Assembly: GCF_018320785.1 (NCBI RefSeq)
Contig: NC_054878.1
Span: 44,449,429-44,513,428, forward strand
DNA from: Cheilinus undulatus
Lineage: Eukaryota; Chordata; Actinopteri; Labriformes; Labridae
DNA: 64,000 nt
Direction: 5' to 3'
In this document: positions 41,880-52,350 of the stretch, piece by piece
How the letters are laid out: the number at the start of each line of letters is the position of its first letter
How positions within the stretch are numbered: position 1 is the stretch's first letter
Position numbers and translations under genes: made by a program
The notes under the pieces: generated by a model
The model's database searches: none
Told to the model about the DNA's origin: nothing
The model's input: the letters and a program-made list of their open reading frames with translations, nothing else

Positions 41880-43520
41880 TTTGATTTCAGGAGTTTAATG
41901 GCAGAAGTTTTCCAGCACGGCAGCTGAGTTTAACGGGGAGGGATCGAAACCCGGGTCCATAAGGACCCGGTTCTGTGTTTTTGAAATACCCGAAATCAAT
42001 AACATTTTAGCTTATCGATACTGCTATTGAGTCTCACAGGCTCTGTGACGTAACGTCATTTTAAGATATAACTGCTGTTAAAACATACACTAGTTCTTTC
42101 AAGGGGAACATAAACTAGAAGTATTGTGCATCACATTAGACCAAAATGTACCTTTGGCTGTCAGCTTGAGGAAAAAAGATGCCGTCTGTGGGACGCATGC
42201 ACTCATCTCTGCCTGCGCTGGGATTAACAGGCTGTCATATCTCTCACTTCAGCTGCTTCATAGCTTTCTTCTTCAGCTGCTCAGATAAATGCTGAAAGTG
42301 CTTCAAAACTTTGAGACAGTCCTGTTTGTTAACAATATTAATCCAGAAATCCGCGGTGGAATTGGCAGAATTAAAGTTAGCGAACTTTACAAGCTGAAGA
42401 TGGAAGATTTGATGTTTTCAGGTAACTTCAGTAAATTAGACGACTGTAGTCGAAATGTTATGACGTGTTCAAATGCCACATAAAAATGGCATTTGAACAC
42501 ATTATTGTTACTGACTGCCGTAACAACAGTAACAATAAGGGTATCAGTACCGATAAAAATTAACGATCCCATCCCTATTTAACGGCGCATATAAACACAA
42601 AAATTCTCTCTAGCTCACTCATGTTAGAATGAACATATACACTGAGAACATTTTTTTTTTTCTATTTTTCTCATGGATTATCTCGTAAAGCGCTGTGCGT
42701 CCTGTCCATGTGCAGGAAAGAGAGATCCTTTTTAAATGATATAAACTATTAACCTTTCATTTATTTATTTATTGCATTATTTGCCACTTTGAAATGATCA
42801 CATCAATCCTCTTTTTGTTTGTTTTTACAAAGAAAATTCAGTCCGTCAGCTGAGCATTTAACCCTGATGCGCTGCTGTTGAAGGAGACAGGAATTTAAGC
42901 AAAGGTTTCGTAGCACTGCAGCACAGTTTAACGGCACATTATAAACACTAAAATGCTTTTCTAGCTCACTCTTGTCTTAATGAAGATATCTGCTGAAAGC
43001 TATTATTTTTTCGTGAACAAGTCAGGCTTCTACAGCCCTGGATTTCTCATGGTTTATCACAGGAAGTGCAGTGCTTCTTGTGTACAAATACCATATATCT
43101 GCTCCTTGGAAATGACTGTATATATATTTTTTTCAGTTTTCACATATAAATCTCAGTCTGGAGACCGGAGTTTGGTAGGCGGAAGTTTTCGTGTTAAATC
43201 ATTAAAAAGATCGATGTTTGCTTATATTTCCAAGAAGCAGATAGATTTGAAGAATTGAAATAGAATGATTGTTTAGAAAAGGTTTTTCCTTTGCTTTATT
43301 TGGCTGTGCTCATAAGTAGGAAGCGCTGCACTTTATGGGACAATCCATGAGAAACTCAAGAATGTAGGAACTAAATATGTTAGTAGAACATTATATTCTT
43401 CTTAGCAGATATCTTTGTTATAACAAGGCCGATCTAGAAAAGCATTTTAACGTTCGTTTGTGCTGTGAAATTTCGCTGCCGTGCTGCGTGGTAAGAGCAA
43501 GTGATAATCAGGAGTACTGA
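41880..43520. repeat. Diverged tandem repeat, about 340-380 bp units
   Basis: GTTTAACGGC...ATAAACAC followed by TCTAGCTCACTC recurs at about 42578 and 42914. TTTCTCATGGATTATC-type blocks recur at about 42668 and 43046. The first unit's GTTTAACGG site holds the hAT-like insert. Confidence 0.5.
41937..42577. mobile_element. hAT-like MITE with 8-bp duplication TTTAACGG
   Basis: Begins GGAGGGATCG and ends CGATCCCATCCCTA. TTTAACGG occurs at 41929-41936 and 42578-42585. 641 bp. The internal 64-codon frame has no domain. Confidence 0.7.
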
Positions 43521-43529
43521 TGAGAAAAG

Positions 43530-44150
43530 AGATATTTTTAAAATTAATTGCATGACTATCTGACAGAATAGGTATATATAGCCTTTCAAAAAGAGATTTA
43601 TATTTCCCTTTTAACATTTCTCTGCTTGCTGAATTCTAAAACCCGCTCTCTGCAACTCGAAAGGCTGAATAGCTGGTGACTAACCTTGCAAAGCAGATGG
43701 ATACGCCTGTTTCCTTGTTTCTCACTGGTGAATCCATCTTGCAAAGCTCCCGTCTGAACCGTTTGGGCCCGGTTAGAAAGTGACAGGACCAATCAGCGAC
43801 AAGGGGCAGTACTTTCGGGCGCAGCAGAGTCGTGACGTAAACAAGCAGCAGCAAGTAGCCGGTGCAATTATGTGTTTTGTTGCTCTGATTGGCCCGTAGA
43901 GATGTGATGGACAGAACTTTCATCCAATCACACTCCAAGTTCTTTTCAAAGCCTCTGCCTTTTCTCAGATATTTCCTATTGAAGCTTTCCCAGATGGATG
44001 TGTGAAACAAAGCCATCTGGCGTGTCAGGTTAGCTGTTGACTCCATCAGACGGCTTCATTCGAGCTGCAACGCTCAGTTCAGACTGCTGCGACTCATTCT
44101 GGAACCGTCTCATTGCGTGGCGAATCTTTGGTCTGAACTGAGCTTAACTC
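43530..44150. mobile_element. Long form of the 36.9 kb dispersed repeat
   Basis: The ends match 36880-37160. The extra interior (about 43677-44040) is inverted relative to 2925-3860, sharing TTTCTCACTGGTGAATCCAT-type and CGTAGAGATGTGA blocks. Noncoding; the 136-codon minus frame is not conserved with the other copies. Confidence 0.7.
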
Positions 44151-44749
44151 TATCATGATACCTTTATCAACCATCTGGTAAGGTTTCATCTATTAATGTT
44201 TGACTGGTTGTTAAGGTGGAGTATTCCAAAGTTCAGAGCTGTTTGGTATCATATTTCCTTGAAGAACGCTTCCATTTGATTACAAACATGTAAAGATTGT
44301 AATCCATCAGACGCTTATAAACCTGCTGCCATCTGTTACGTGCTTGTTCTTCCTCTGTTGGTTTGAAGCTGAAGATGAACTCCACCTTCACTTACTGACT
44401 ACATGAAGAAATTTCTCACCATCAGAAGGTAATGTAGAAGTTAAAATCATGTTTTTGTGAGTGTTTGTTGATCTGAGATCAGTGTAACACTGAGATCATG
44501 GCAGTACTAGAGTGGCTTCTACTGTGTCTCAGCTTATATTGAAGTATATTTTTATTGCTATGTCCTTTTGGAAATGACATTTCTATTTCTGTTGTGTTCT
44601 AATGATGTGTTGATTAACTGTGTTACTTAATTGTTAGTGGGTAGTGGGTATGTCAAAGCACTTTGCAAACCCTGTTTTAAAAGTGTTAAACAACTAGAGT
44701 TATTATATTTCAAGGTTCCTGCATTCTTTCAGTCACATCTTCTATCTAT

Positions 44750-45750
44750 TAGGGGTGGGAGAAAAAATTGATACAGCATAGTATCGCAATATTTTGTGTG
44801 GTGATATATCGTATCATCTTGTCCACCAAATATAGTTTTTGGTGTATTATTTTTTAATTCTAATATGAACTGAAGTCTATTATAATGGAAAAATATGTGG
44901 AAAAATACTACAAAAAATACACCAGGGGAAGGATATTAGGAATGCAAGCAGGGCCAAATGGGATGGAAATGACACATGAGGTTTGCAAGAAGTGCTGCAT
45001 GAAAATAAAATGCTGCGGGACTACGACAAACATGAGAGCAAGGTGAATGCTAAATCAGCTAAACAGTTAAAAAAAAAGGTAGTGCTTAACAAATTTATTA
45101 GACCACCCTAACCCCAACCAAAGTAAGGTTTATGCCACAGCTGCCCTAAATTAACAGCATTGGTAATTACCAAAATCATTTTTGATGGTTCTGCAATGGT
45201 TAATACACCAATATGTTGAAGCTCTTTAACCCAAATGATATTTTTAATGCTAAAATATCATTATTGTTGTTATCCATGAATTTTCAAATTTACTGATTTA
45301 CAAAAAAACGGAATAAATAGTAAAGCACATTATTATTTCTTGATTAATATGTCAAATTATAGTTATTTACTTACATTCCTGAAGAGAAAAATGAGTTTTA
45401 GTGGTTGAATGTTATGCTTGATTCAGTTCTGACTTCTCAGAGAAGCCCAGTGAGCCAGCTCAAATTTGGGTGAATTCAGTTTGAAATCCCTCATTCCTGT
45501 TCAAAGTGGTAAAACGTGGAGAGCTCACTGAAAATGAAAGAGTCTGCATTAAAGCACTTCATGATGCTGGATGGTCTCTGAGACAAATATGACAGGTGGT
45601 CTAATAAATTTGTTAAGCACGGTATATATCGCAATATATGGTATCGCAATACTCACTGAATCGCAAAATGTTTAAAATCGTAATAATTTTAAATCGTGAC
45701 CTGAGTATCGTAATATCGTATTGTGGGGCCACTAGTGATTCCCATCCCTA
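44750..45750 (+). mobile_element. hAT-type TAGGGGTGGGA element, full length, with nested insert
   Basis: Starts TAGGGGTGGGAGAAAAAATT and ends ATTCCCATCCCTA. Flanks CTATCTAT (44742-44749) and CCATCTAT (45751-45758) form an 8-bp duplication with one mismatch. The empty site is present at 9318-9325. It contains a smaller Tc1-type element. Confidence 0.88.
45082..45620 (+). mobile_element. Deleted Tc1/mariner-like element nested in the hAT element
   Basis: Inverted termini GTGCTTAACAAATTTATTAG and CTAATAAATTTGTTAAGCAC match perfectly. GGTA (which includes TA) flanks both sides. The interior keeps a piece of transposase N-terminus, RGELTENERVCIKALHDAGW, then a stop. The uninterrupted hAT sequence exists at about 6030. 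Confidence 0.85.
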
Positions 45751-46037
45751 CCATCTATAATAGCTGTGTAGAACAGTCACTGACTGCTTGTTTGTTAACA
45801 AGTATCATGAGTATGATCATGTATCAATAGATGTCGCTTTTTCAAACATTCTGATTATTTTTAAACATAAACTTCCTGAACATACAGCTTAGAGTAACAG
45901 CGCCTGAGTGTTAAAGTGTAAAGTGGAATAACTGAATATAGATTTATTGTCTTCAGAGGTGACCTTGTAAAGATAACTTCTGTTATCAGCAGCTATTTTA
46001 AGGGTCATTTCACAGAAAAAACCTGCAGCAGTTGCAC

Positions 46038-47075
46038 CATAGACATCTATAATAAAGGCTAGATGTCTCGTCTGCGCTGCCAGCCTTTTTAAATAACCAT
46101 AACTTGCTCAATTTTCTACCAATTTTCAAGCAGTTTGGTTTTTATAAACGTCAGAGGTTATAACACTGCACTTATGGATAATTATGTTACACTTACGGTC
46201 AAAAGTTTGGGATCACCTACTTATTTCCCCATTGGACTTCAGATAGGTGCAATGAATACACACACAAGTTATTTATGTCAAATCAATATATGAGCTACTA
46301 AAACTCAGCGTACAGAATGGCTACATGAGATATATGTATACTTTTATAATCAGAATATTACTAATATGATAAAACAATTTGAATTATTACATGTTTAGTT
46401 TAAACAAGTAATAATTCAAAATATTGTATTATAATAGTAATATTTTATAAATGTGACATTTATTTGCAATAAAAAATAGGTACAAGATTTCCCTTTACAA
46501 ATATACATCAAGAAATGCTGCATGTTGAAATCCCCACCCTCGAGAGAGAACTAGACTACTGTGAAGGTATACACATGGAGGACAAACGATTATCCTAAAT
46601 ATAGTATTGTAATATCTTACAGGTGAAAGGTGATCCCACGGGCTCTGGTTTCAACACAATGGCGATTAGAGCATCCGTAGGCTGCACATAAGTCTGGCAT
46701 CTTCACTCAGCAATTTCCTGTAGGAATCATAATGTACAATGTTTTTAACAAACTTTTTTAACAAGTTAAATCTGGTGGTCTCAGCCTTACACAACTATGC
46801 TGCATGATTAAGTCGTTTTTTGAAGAGAAAAGCTGCAATTTTAACATGTCCAAATATCCAGAATTGTATTCACGTTAACATTCATAAGAAACCAAACTGT
46901 TTGTAAATCCGTCAAGATTTCAGCGAGATAAGAGTATTTACGTTTGTGCAGATCACTCACCTTCCCTCAGGTACCACAGATTCTGCCAGAGAGCTTGCCT
47001 GTGTTAAGATGGCTGCCGGTGATGATGTCAGAGACTCCGCTGTAAGACATCTAGCCTTTATTATAGATATCTATG
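46038..47075. mobile_element. TIR element CATAGACATCTAT with 8-bp duplication AGTTGCAC
   Basis: The ends CATAGACATCTATAATAAAG and CTTTATTATAGATATCTATG are inverted copies with one mismatch. AGTTGCAC lies at 46030-46037 and 47076-47083, and a single copy is at about 9621 in the paralogous segment. 1038 bp, hAT-like by duplication length. Inside, CGGTCAAAAGTTTGGGATCA (about 46197) is a Tc1-type end, so a further relic is nested. Confidence 0.85.
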
Positions 47076-47345
47076 AGTTGCACGGTCATCATCCAAAGCT
47101 AGCAAGCTGTGAGCAGAGAAATCTACTCAGTATTAAAAGTAGCTTTCATTCAACTGCCTATTCTCTATCATAATCCTAAAGGTTACTCATTTATTTGCTC
47201 AAACTTTTAAAAAAATGTACATATCGTGTTTATAACTTTTTATGCAATTATCAAAAAGTTTAATTGTATGATTATTTTATGACATATCAATAGTCACTGG
47301 AGTCCTGTTGATAAAAGAAGATACCAGAGCACACACAGATCCCAT

Positions 47346-49130
47346 GTCGTTTGTTTATTGATCCTCAGTCCTCAGTCTTCACTCGAACAGGAAGTAGTTT
47401 CTGATCCGCCATCTTAAAGAGCGTCCCAAAGACCTTTAAGTGGTTATAAGACTGAGGACTAAGATTTGAAGACAGATGAGCAGAGACACATGAAAGCGGG
47501 CTTCCTGGACCTCTTTCAACTCAAAGACACGCCCCCTTATTGGATATCACTCTCTGATTGGACGCTGCTACACAGTGGATGTCAGTGAAACTTTAAAGCA
47601 CCAGCAGAGATAAATAATAGAGGAGAAACAGAGTTTATAACAGACGATAAACAGACTCTAAACAGAATAGAAACACCAGCAGTTTTAAAAGGCTCAATAA
47701 CTGATGGGCTGGGATTTAAAAGAAGAGTTTGAAATAAGCATTTATTGTGAAATATTGAGAATATATGTATTAAAGTCAATTATAAAGAGTGAACCAGTAT
47801 GGAGTTTAATATTTGATTTGTTTTCTGATTCACCTTCAAACATAAAACATGTTAAAAGCTCATAAAATCAAAAGATTCTGATACAAATCTTCCCTTTCCA
47901 GCCAAACACCTGACATCATGTACACATTTTTTCCTACATTTTATCCATCATAACCTTAATTTAGTCAAAAGGTAGTAGTAGAAAATTAAGAGATGTCTTT
48001 ATAGAGACGTCTTTTCAACGACCTGAAAATTACTGCATTTCATCTTTGACTTTTCACTTAAATCTAGATGTGGTTTAGACATAGTGGAGACGTTTTTTAA
48101 TGTCTTTACAACTAGTTTTTGCTGGGTGGGTTAGTTGTCAGTTATTTCTGTTTATTAGATTATGAAGAGAACTAAAGTCAGACAGCAGCAGTCGGTTGTC
48201 AGAAAGAAAAACTTTTTAAATCACAGCGGGGTCAATAAAGTTTCAGTCTGATCACTCTGATGTTAGTGAGCATCAGGTTTGATCATTAGCCTTTACAGTG
48301 AATAATTAGGATAATAAATAATTTTGTAATAAAGCATTTGCTGGTAGATAAAGTCCACATGTTTTCTTATATACTGCAGGTTCCTCTTCATATGTGTTTG
48401 GGATGCCGCACTAAGACCAAACACTAAATTAGGATATTTTATCAGAATAATTGAGTACAAATGTATGCAGACACAGCTGTTTATGCCTCCTGACAGCTGA
48501 TTGATGATCAGCTGGCACGGTCATCACAAACTGTCGTTGCTTCACGTGACGCTGCAGAGGGAAGGACATCCCATGGACCGTTAAACATCGTTTCTTTGGC
48601 TTCAGTCCTCCCGTTGATTCCTCCAGTCTCTCCATGAGTCTCTGGTGGGATGGACTAAGACTCAAGGAAAAGACTCACACCAGAGACCCAAGCCATAATA
48701 CAGTAGAAGTGAGATGCACCTAATACCAAACATCACATGTCATGGACATCACACCTTCCCTGAGGAAGACCTCAAACATGTGAAATGCCGTGTGGGTATA
48801 TTTTTTTTTTTACATTTATTTAGAGTTATTGATGTAATTAAAATCTAAAAAGAATTTTATTTTGCTTTTAAAAAAGGAAAAGTTTTACTGTACATTAAAA
48901 ACATTTTATTTTAGTTTACATTTTAAAACATTTCAGTTTATTTTCATTTCATTTTACATTTAAATAAAAAAATGTAAAAAAAAACATGAAAAAAAAAAAA
49001 AACATTAAAACATCATGAATGACGCTGAGTGACAGTGGACTGAAGTCCACTACAGGAGATGACAGCGTTGGCTCTACATGGAGATTAGGGCTCCATACTC
49101 CACAGACCCATCATGGGAGAAGGGGGTCTT
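47346..49130. other. Intergenic, no gene seen
   Basis: No splice-supported frame or known repeat recognised. A-rich around 48960-49010. The 78-codon minus frame (48429-48665) has no domain. Confidence 0.4.
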
Positions 49131-49133
49131 TCT

Positions 49134-49573
49134 CTGTGGTCTCTCTCTAATCTGTGTTAGGATAGTCTGAGGTACTGGTTTTGATCTTTATTGTTAGTCT
49201 GTGGTCTCTCTCTAATCTGTGTTAGGATAGTCTGAGGTACTGGTTTTGGTCTTTATTGTTAGTTTGTGATCTCTCTCTAATCTGTGTCAGGATAGTCTGA
49301 GGTACTGGTTTTGGTCTTTATTGTTAGTTTGTGATCTCTCTCTAATCTGTGTCAGGATAATCTGAGGTACTGGTTTTGATCTTTATTATTAGTCTGTGGT
49401 CTCTCTCTTTGTTGTTGTTAGGATAGTCTGAGGTACTGGTTTTGATCTTTATTATTAGTTTGTGATCTCTCTCTAATCTGTGTTAGGATAATCTGAGGCA
49501 CTGGTTTTGATCTTTATTGTTAGTCTGTGGTCTCTCTCTAATCTGTGTTAGGATAATCTGAGGCACTGGTTTT
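49134..49573. repeat. 65-bp minisatellite (about 6.8 units)
   Basis: Unit of 65 bp containing TCTCTCTCTAATCTGTGTTA and TCTGAGGTACTGGTTTTGAT repeats from 49134. Unit variants differ at a few bases (GATAGT/GATAAT, TACTGG/CACTGG). One unit has a TTTGTTGTTG replacement. Confidence 0.9.
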
Positions 49574-50274
49574 TTATAGTTTTTTAATTTTATTTGTTTG
49601 TTGTTGTTGGGATGAGGCCCTAAAAGGCCAGAAACAGAAAACTTACAGTTTTGAAAAATAAATGCTAAAAGGCTACTCTGCACCCTCATTAATTTTATTT
49701 AAAAGTGATGTTGGAACCCCTCTGAGAGCTGAAACCCTACTGTCTTCCTCTGTTAAATCCTCCTCTGGGGTCTGGTGTTGGAGGCAGTCTGCTGTCAGTT
49801 TTATAATGTGGTTTTAATCTGCTTTTTTCCAAAGCCTCATTAAATTTCAGTTTAATTTAAATGAATGTAACATTTTAGTGGTTTAGTTATAGTGAACTCT
49901 AATAAACCCAGACCTGGCTGTGGGCTCATTCAGGTCACAAACAAACCTTATCTTTCTGCATCACATTACATCAAAAATGTACCTTATAGATGAGAGGCTA
50001 ACCCAACCCTCACCCAACCAGGAGCCATCTGAAGAATGCACTGAAGATCTCAACAATGTTGACATTTTACATGCCAGCTATGAGATTAGTGTAAGATTAT
50101 GTTTTAAAAAGAATATTTTCTTTTTAAAACATTTTTACATTCTTTTCTTGCTGGACAACCAGAAGAATCAGAGACTAAAGGAAGGGTCGAGAACCAACAA
50201 GGATGTTTACGCTGAGAAAGGCACTCCTGATCCATTTTAACATACCTCTAAAATTGGTTGCCAGTAGACCTTAA

Positions 50275-50360
50275 TATTTGGCCCATGACATCTGGGAAAG
50301 GCCCCAGGCCGCCCTGCGACCCCAAACGGGAAAAGTAGTATAGTAAATGGATTGATGGCT
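50275..50360 (+). mobile_element. LINE 3' tail fragment
   Basis: GGCCGCCCTGCGACCCCAAA followed by AGTAGTATAGTAAATGGATT resembles the widespread fish RTE/L2-type tail that ends in GGATGGATG repeats. Short fragment only. Confidence 0.45.
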
Positions 50361-50837
50361 AGACCGTAACAGCATCACATCATGTGATATCCCACTGTAA
50401 TATTCATTTAAAATAAGCATACCAAAGATCCTGCAGCCTGTTGCACCAGCTATGTGTTAGTTCTGCCTTAAGTTCTGGTGTAAAGTCCACACTAAACCCT
50501 ACGTTGAAACTAGTGAAGTTCTAACTTATGTCGTGTCATTGTTCGGTTGCACCACAGAGACGTAAGGTTGATCTTAACTAGTAGAGATTTACGTCCAAAC
50601 TAACCAAAATATTGTCGCAGATGTGACGTATTCTCTTACTTTAACCAATCACTGAAAAGCATTTTTTAACCCCGTGTTTGCTACAGATGCTAACGGCTTA
50701 AAATAACATTTGCTAACTGCCGTTAATCATCAAACAGCATCCAAAAATACAGCTAGTAGAGTTTAGGTGTTAAATTTAAGTTATAACTTATGCCTACGTT
50801 GAAACTATCACAGCTGATGCAACACCTTAAATGTTAA

Positions 50838-52268
50838 AGGGATACTTCAACATTTTGGCAAATTTGCCCATTGTCATAATTCCTATAGTCTTAGTAATAG
50901 GTTGGTTTCCTTTAGTTGACGGTGCAAGCTGTTTTTAGATCTGGGGGACCGATATACCAGCTGCACAGCTAACGCTATGGCATTTTTGGCTTCCCCTCAT
51001 CAAACTCATTAAATTCACAATCCAACAACTCCAAAACGCTCTTGTGGACAAGTTGTGACCTGCACATTCACCACGCTATGAAATAATAACAAATAATTCT
51101 GTAACATTATGCAAATACTCAGAACTACTTTCCGAGTAAACCACTAGGCGGAGTGACACAGTATGCACCTCAGGCAGTGCCGTAGTTATTTGATTTCACC
51201 TGGACTATCATTGGCTGGATGTAGCAGGGAGTTTTGAAAAGTTTGAAAAAGTTTGCAGAGTGATGTGCATCATCTTACATAATTATGGTTTATACATGTA
51301 TTGTAAAATGTTGCGGTAACAATCCGAAGAGTGATACATAATTTGTTTATACTACAGAATAGTTATACACTATGTGTGATATGCATCAAGATAAATAACT
51401 TACTCGACAGACAACTGCCCATTCGCTCCGGCCGGCCTGGGTCGTTTCTTCCAGTTGAGTTTTGGTAGATGGAAAAATGTTTCAATCACTGCAGGATTGG
51501 ATAGGGCTGCAAAATCCTCCATGGTTGTGACACACGTTGTTCTTGCGCTGTCCTCTTCACCAGAGGCACATAGGTCAAGCCTTTCAATTGATGGTAGCAC
51601 CAGATGCCAATCAGAACAGCACAGGCACTATTTCTGTAGGCATAGGTTGGCAAGCCCCACATGTACACCACCATTCCATGCTGGCTCTGAGTCTCTCCTC
51701 ACCTGGCTGTTCAGCAGCCTCGGCCTCTCTTCTTGCTCTCTCTCCTTTTAAAACATGCAACTCTTCTTCTGTGTGTTCTGGCTCAAATAAATACGGTTGT
51801 GGGTCTTGGTTGGTTAAAAAAAAGTCATCCGCGTTGTCCATCACAAAGTCCACCATGATCAGACTTCGGCTTCTGTTCAAGTTTTGTTGACGGAAGTACC
51901 TGCACTAAACGTGTGCTTTTGAAATCACTCCACCCAGCAGCCATGTCTGGAGTGTAGTTCTGGCTTTGCATATGCCTCTAAAACAACTTTGTCTTGTAAT
52001 ATTTCATGATTATTTCATAGCGTGGTGAATGTGCAGGTCACAACTTGTCCACGAGATTGTTTTGGAGTTGTGTGATTGTGAATTTCATGAGTTAAATGAG
52101 GGGGAGCTAAAAATACCGTCTGTCTCCATAGCATTAGCTGAGCAGCTGGTATATCTGTCCCCCAGATCTAAAAACAGCTTGCACCGACAACTAAAGGAAA
52201 CGAACCTATTACTAAGACTATAGGGATCTTGGCAATGGTCGAATTTGCCAAAATGTTGAAGTATCCCT
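50838..52268. mobile_element. TTAA-flanked element AGGGATACTTCAACATTTTG carrying an ORF
   Basis: TTAA at 50834-50837 and 52269-52272. Inverted termini of about 70 bp: AGGGATACTTCAACATTTTG with CAAAATGTTGAAGTATCCCT, continuing into CTATAGTCTTAGTAATAGGT. 1431 bp. A truncated relative is at 10147-10388. It carries the minus-strand frame at 51405-51856. Confidence 0.85.
51405..51856 (-). pseudogene. P2X7-intracellular-domain-like ORF inside a TTAA element
   Basis: On the minus strand, from an ATG near 51856: MDNADDFFLTNQDPQPYLFE, an acidic/arginine-rich helix, then EWWCTCGACQPMPTE, a shift of frame, then FAALSNPAVIETFFHLPKLN and WKKRPRPAG. The Cys-rich CxCGxCxPMPTE and the C-terminal block resemble the zinc-binding intracellular (ballast) domain of P2X7 receptors, which also occurs in free-standing fish proteins. 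The frame ends next to GTAAGT, a consensus donor, at about 51405. It is disrupted (frame change around 51600-51611), so not functional as it stands. Family assignment is from memory of motifs. Confidence 0.5.
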
Positions 52269-52350
52269 TTAAGAGGGTGTAAACTCTGTCGTAAGTAAGA
52301 ACTTACGTTCAAACTAGGCTACGTTTGAACTTACACACAGCTGGTGCAAC

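Larger units (their letters stand above)
44152..47345 (+). repeat. Segmental duplication, copy 2 (orphan NLR 5' region)
   Basis: Collinear with 8640-9890 apart from two large insertions (44750-45750 and 46038-47075). The candidate leader exon and its donor (GTAATG at 44429) are conserved, but no NLR coding exon follows before the NXPE3-like gene. A remnant of a lost or truncated second NLR gene is the simplest reading. Confidence 0.8.
50440..52350. mobile_element. TIR element GTTGCACCAGCT interrupted by a TTAA element
   Basis: GTTGCACCAGCTATGTGT at the left is mirrored by ACACACAGCTGGTGCAAC at the right. The retained outer arms (about 400 and 80 bp) contain GTAAG/ACTTACG-type words. The core is replaced by the 50838-52268 insertion. 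Confidence 0.65.

Noticed and set aside
43636..44046. 136-codon minus-strand frame, with a similar frame at 3375-3743
   Set aside because: Both fall in copies of one dispersed repeat and the frames are not conserved between copies.
48429..48665. 78-codon minus-strand frame
   Set aside because: No motif, splice context or codon signal.
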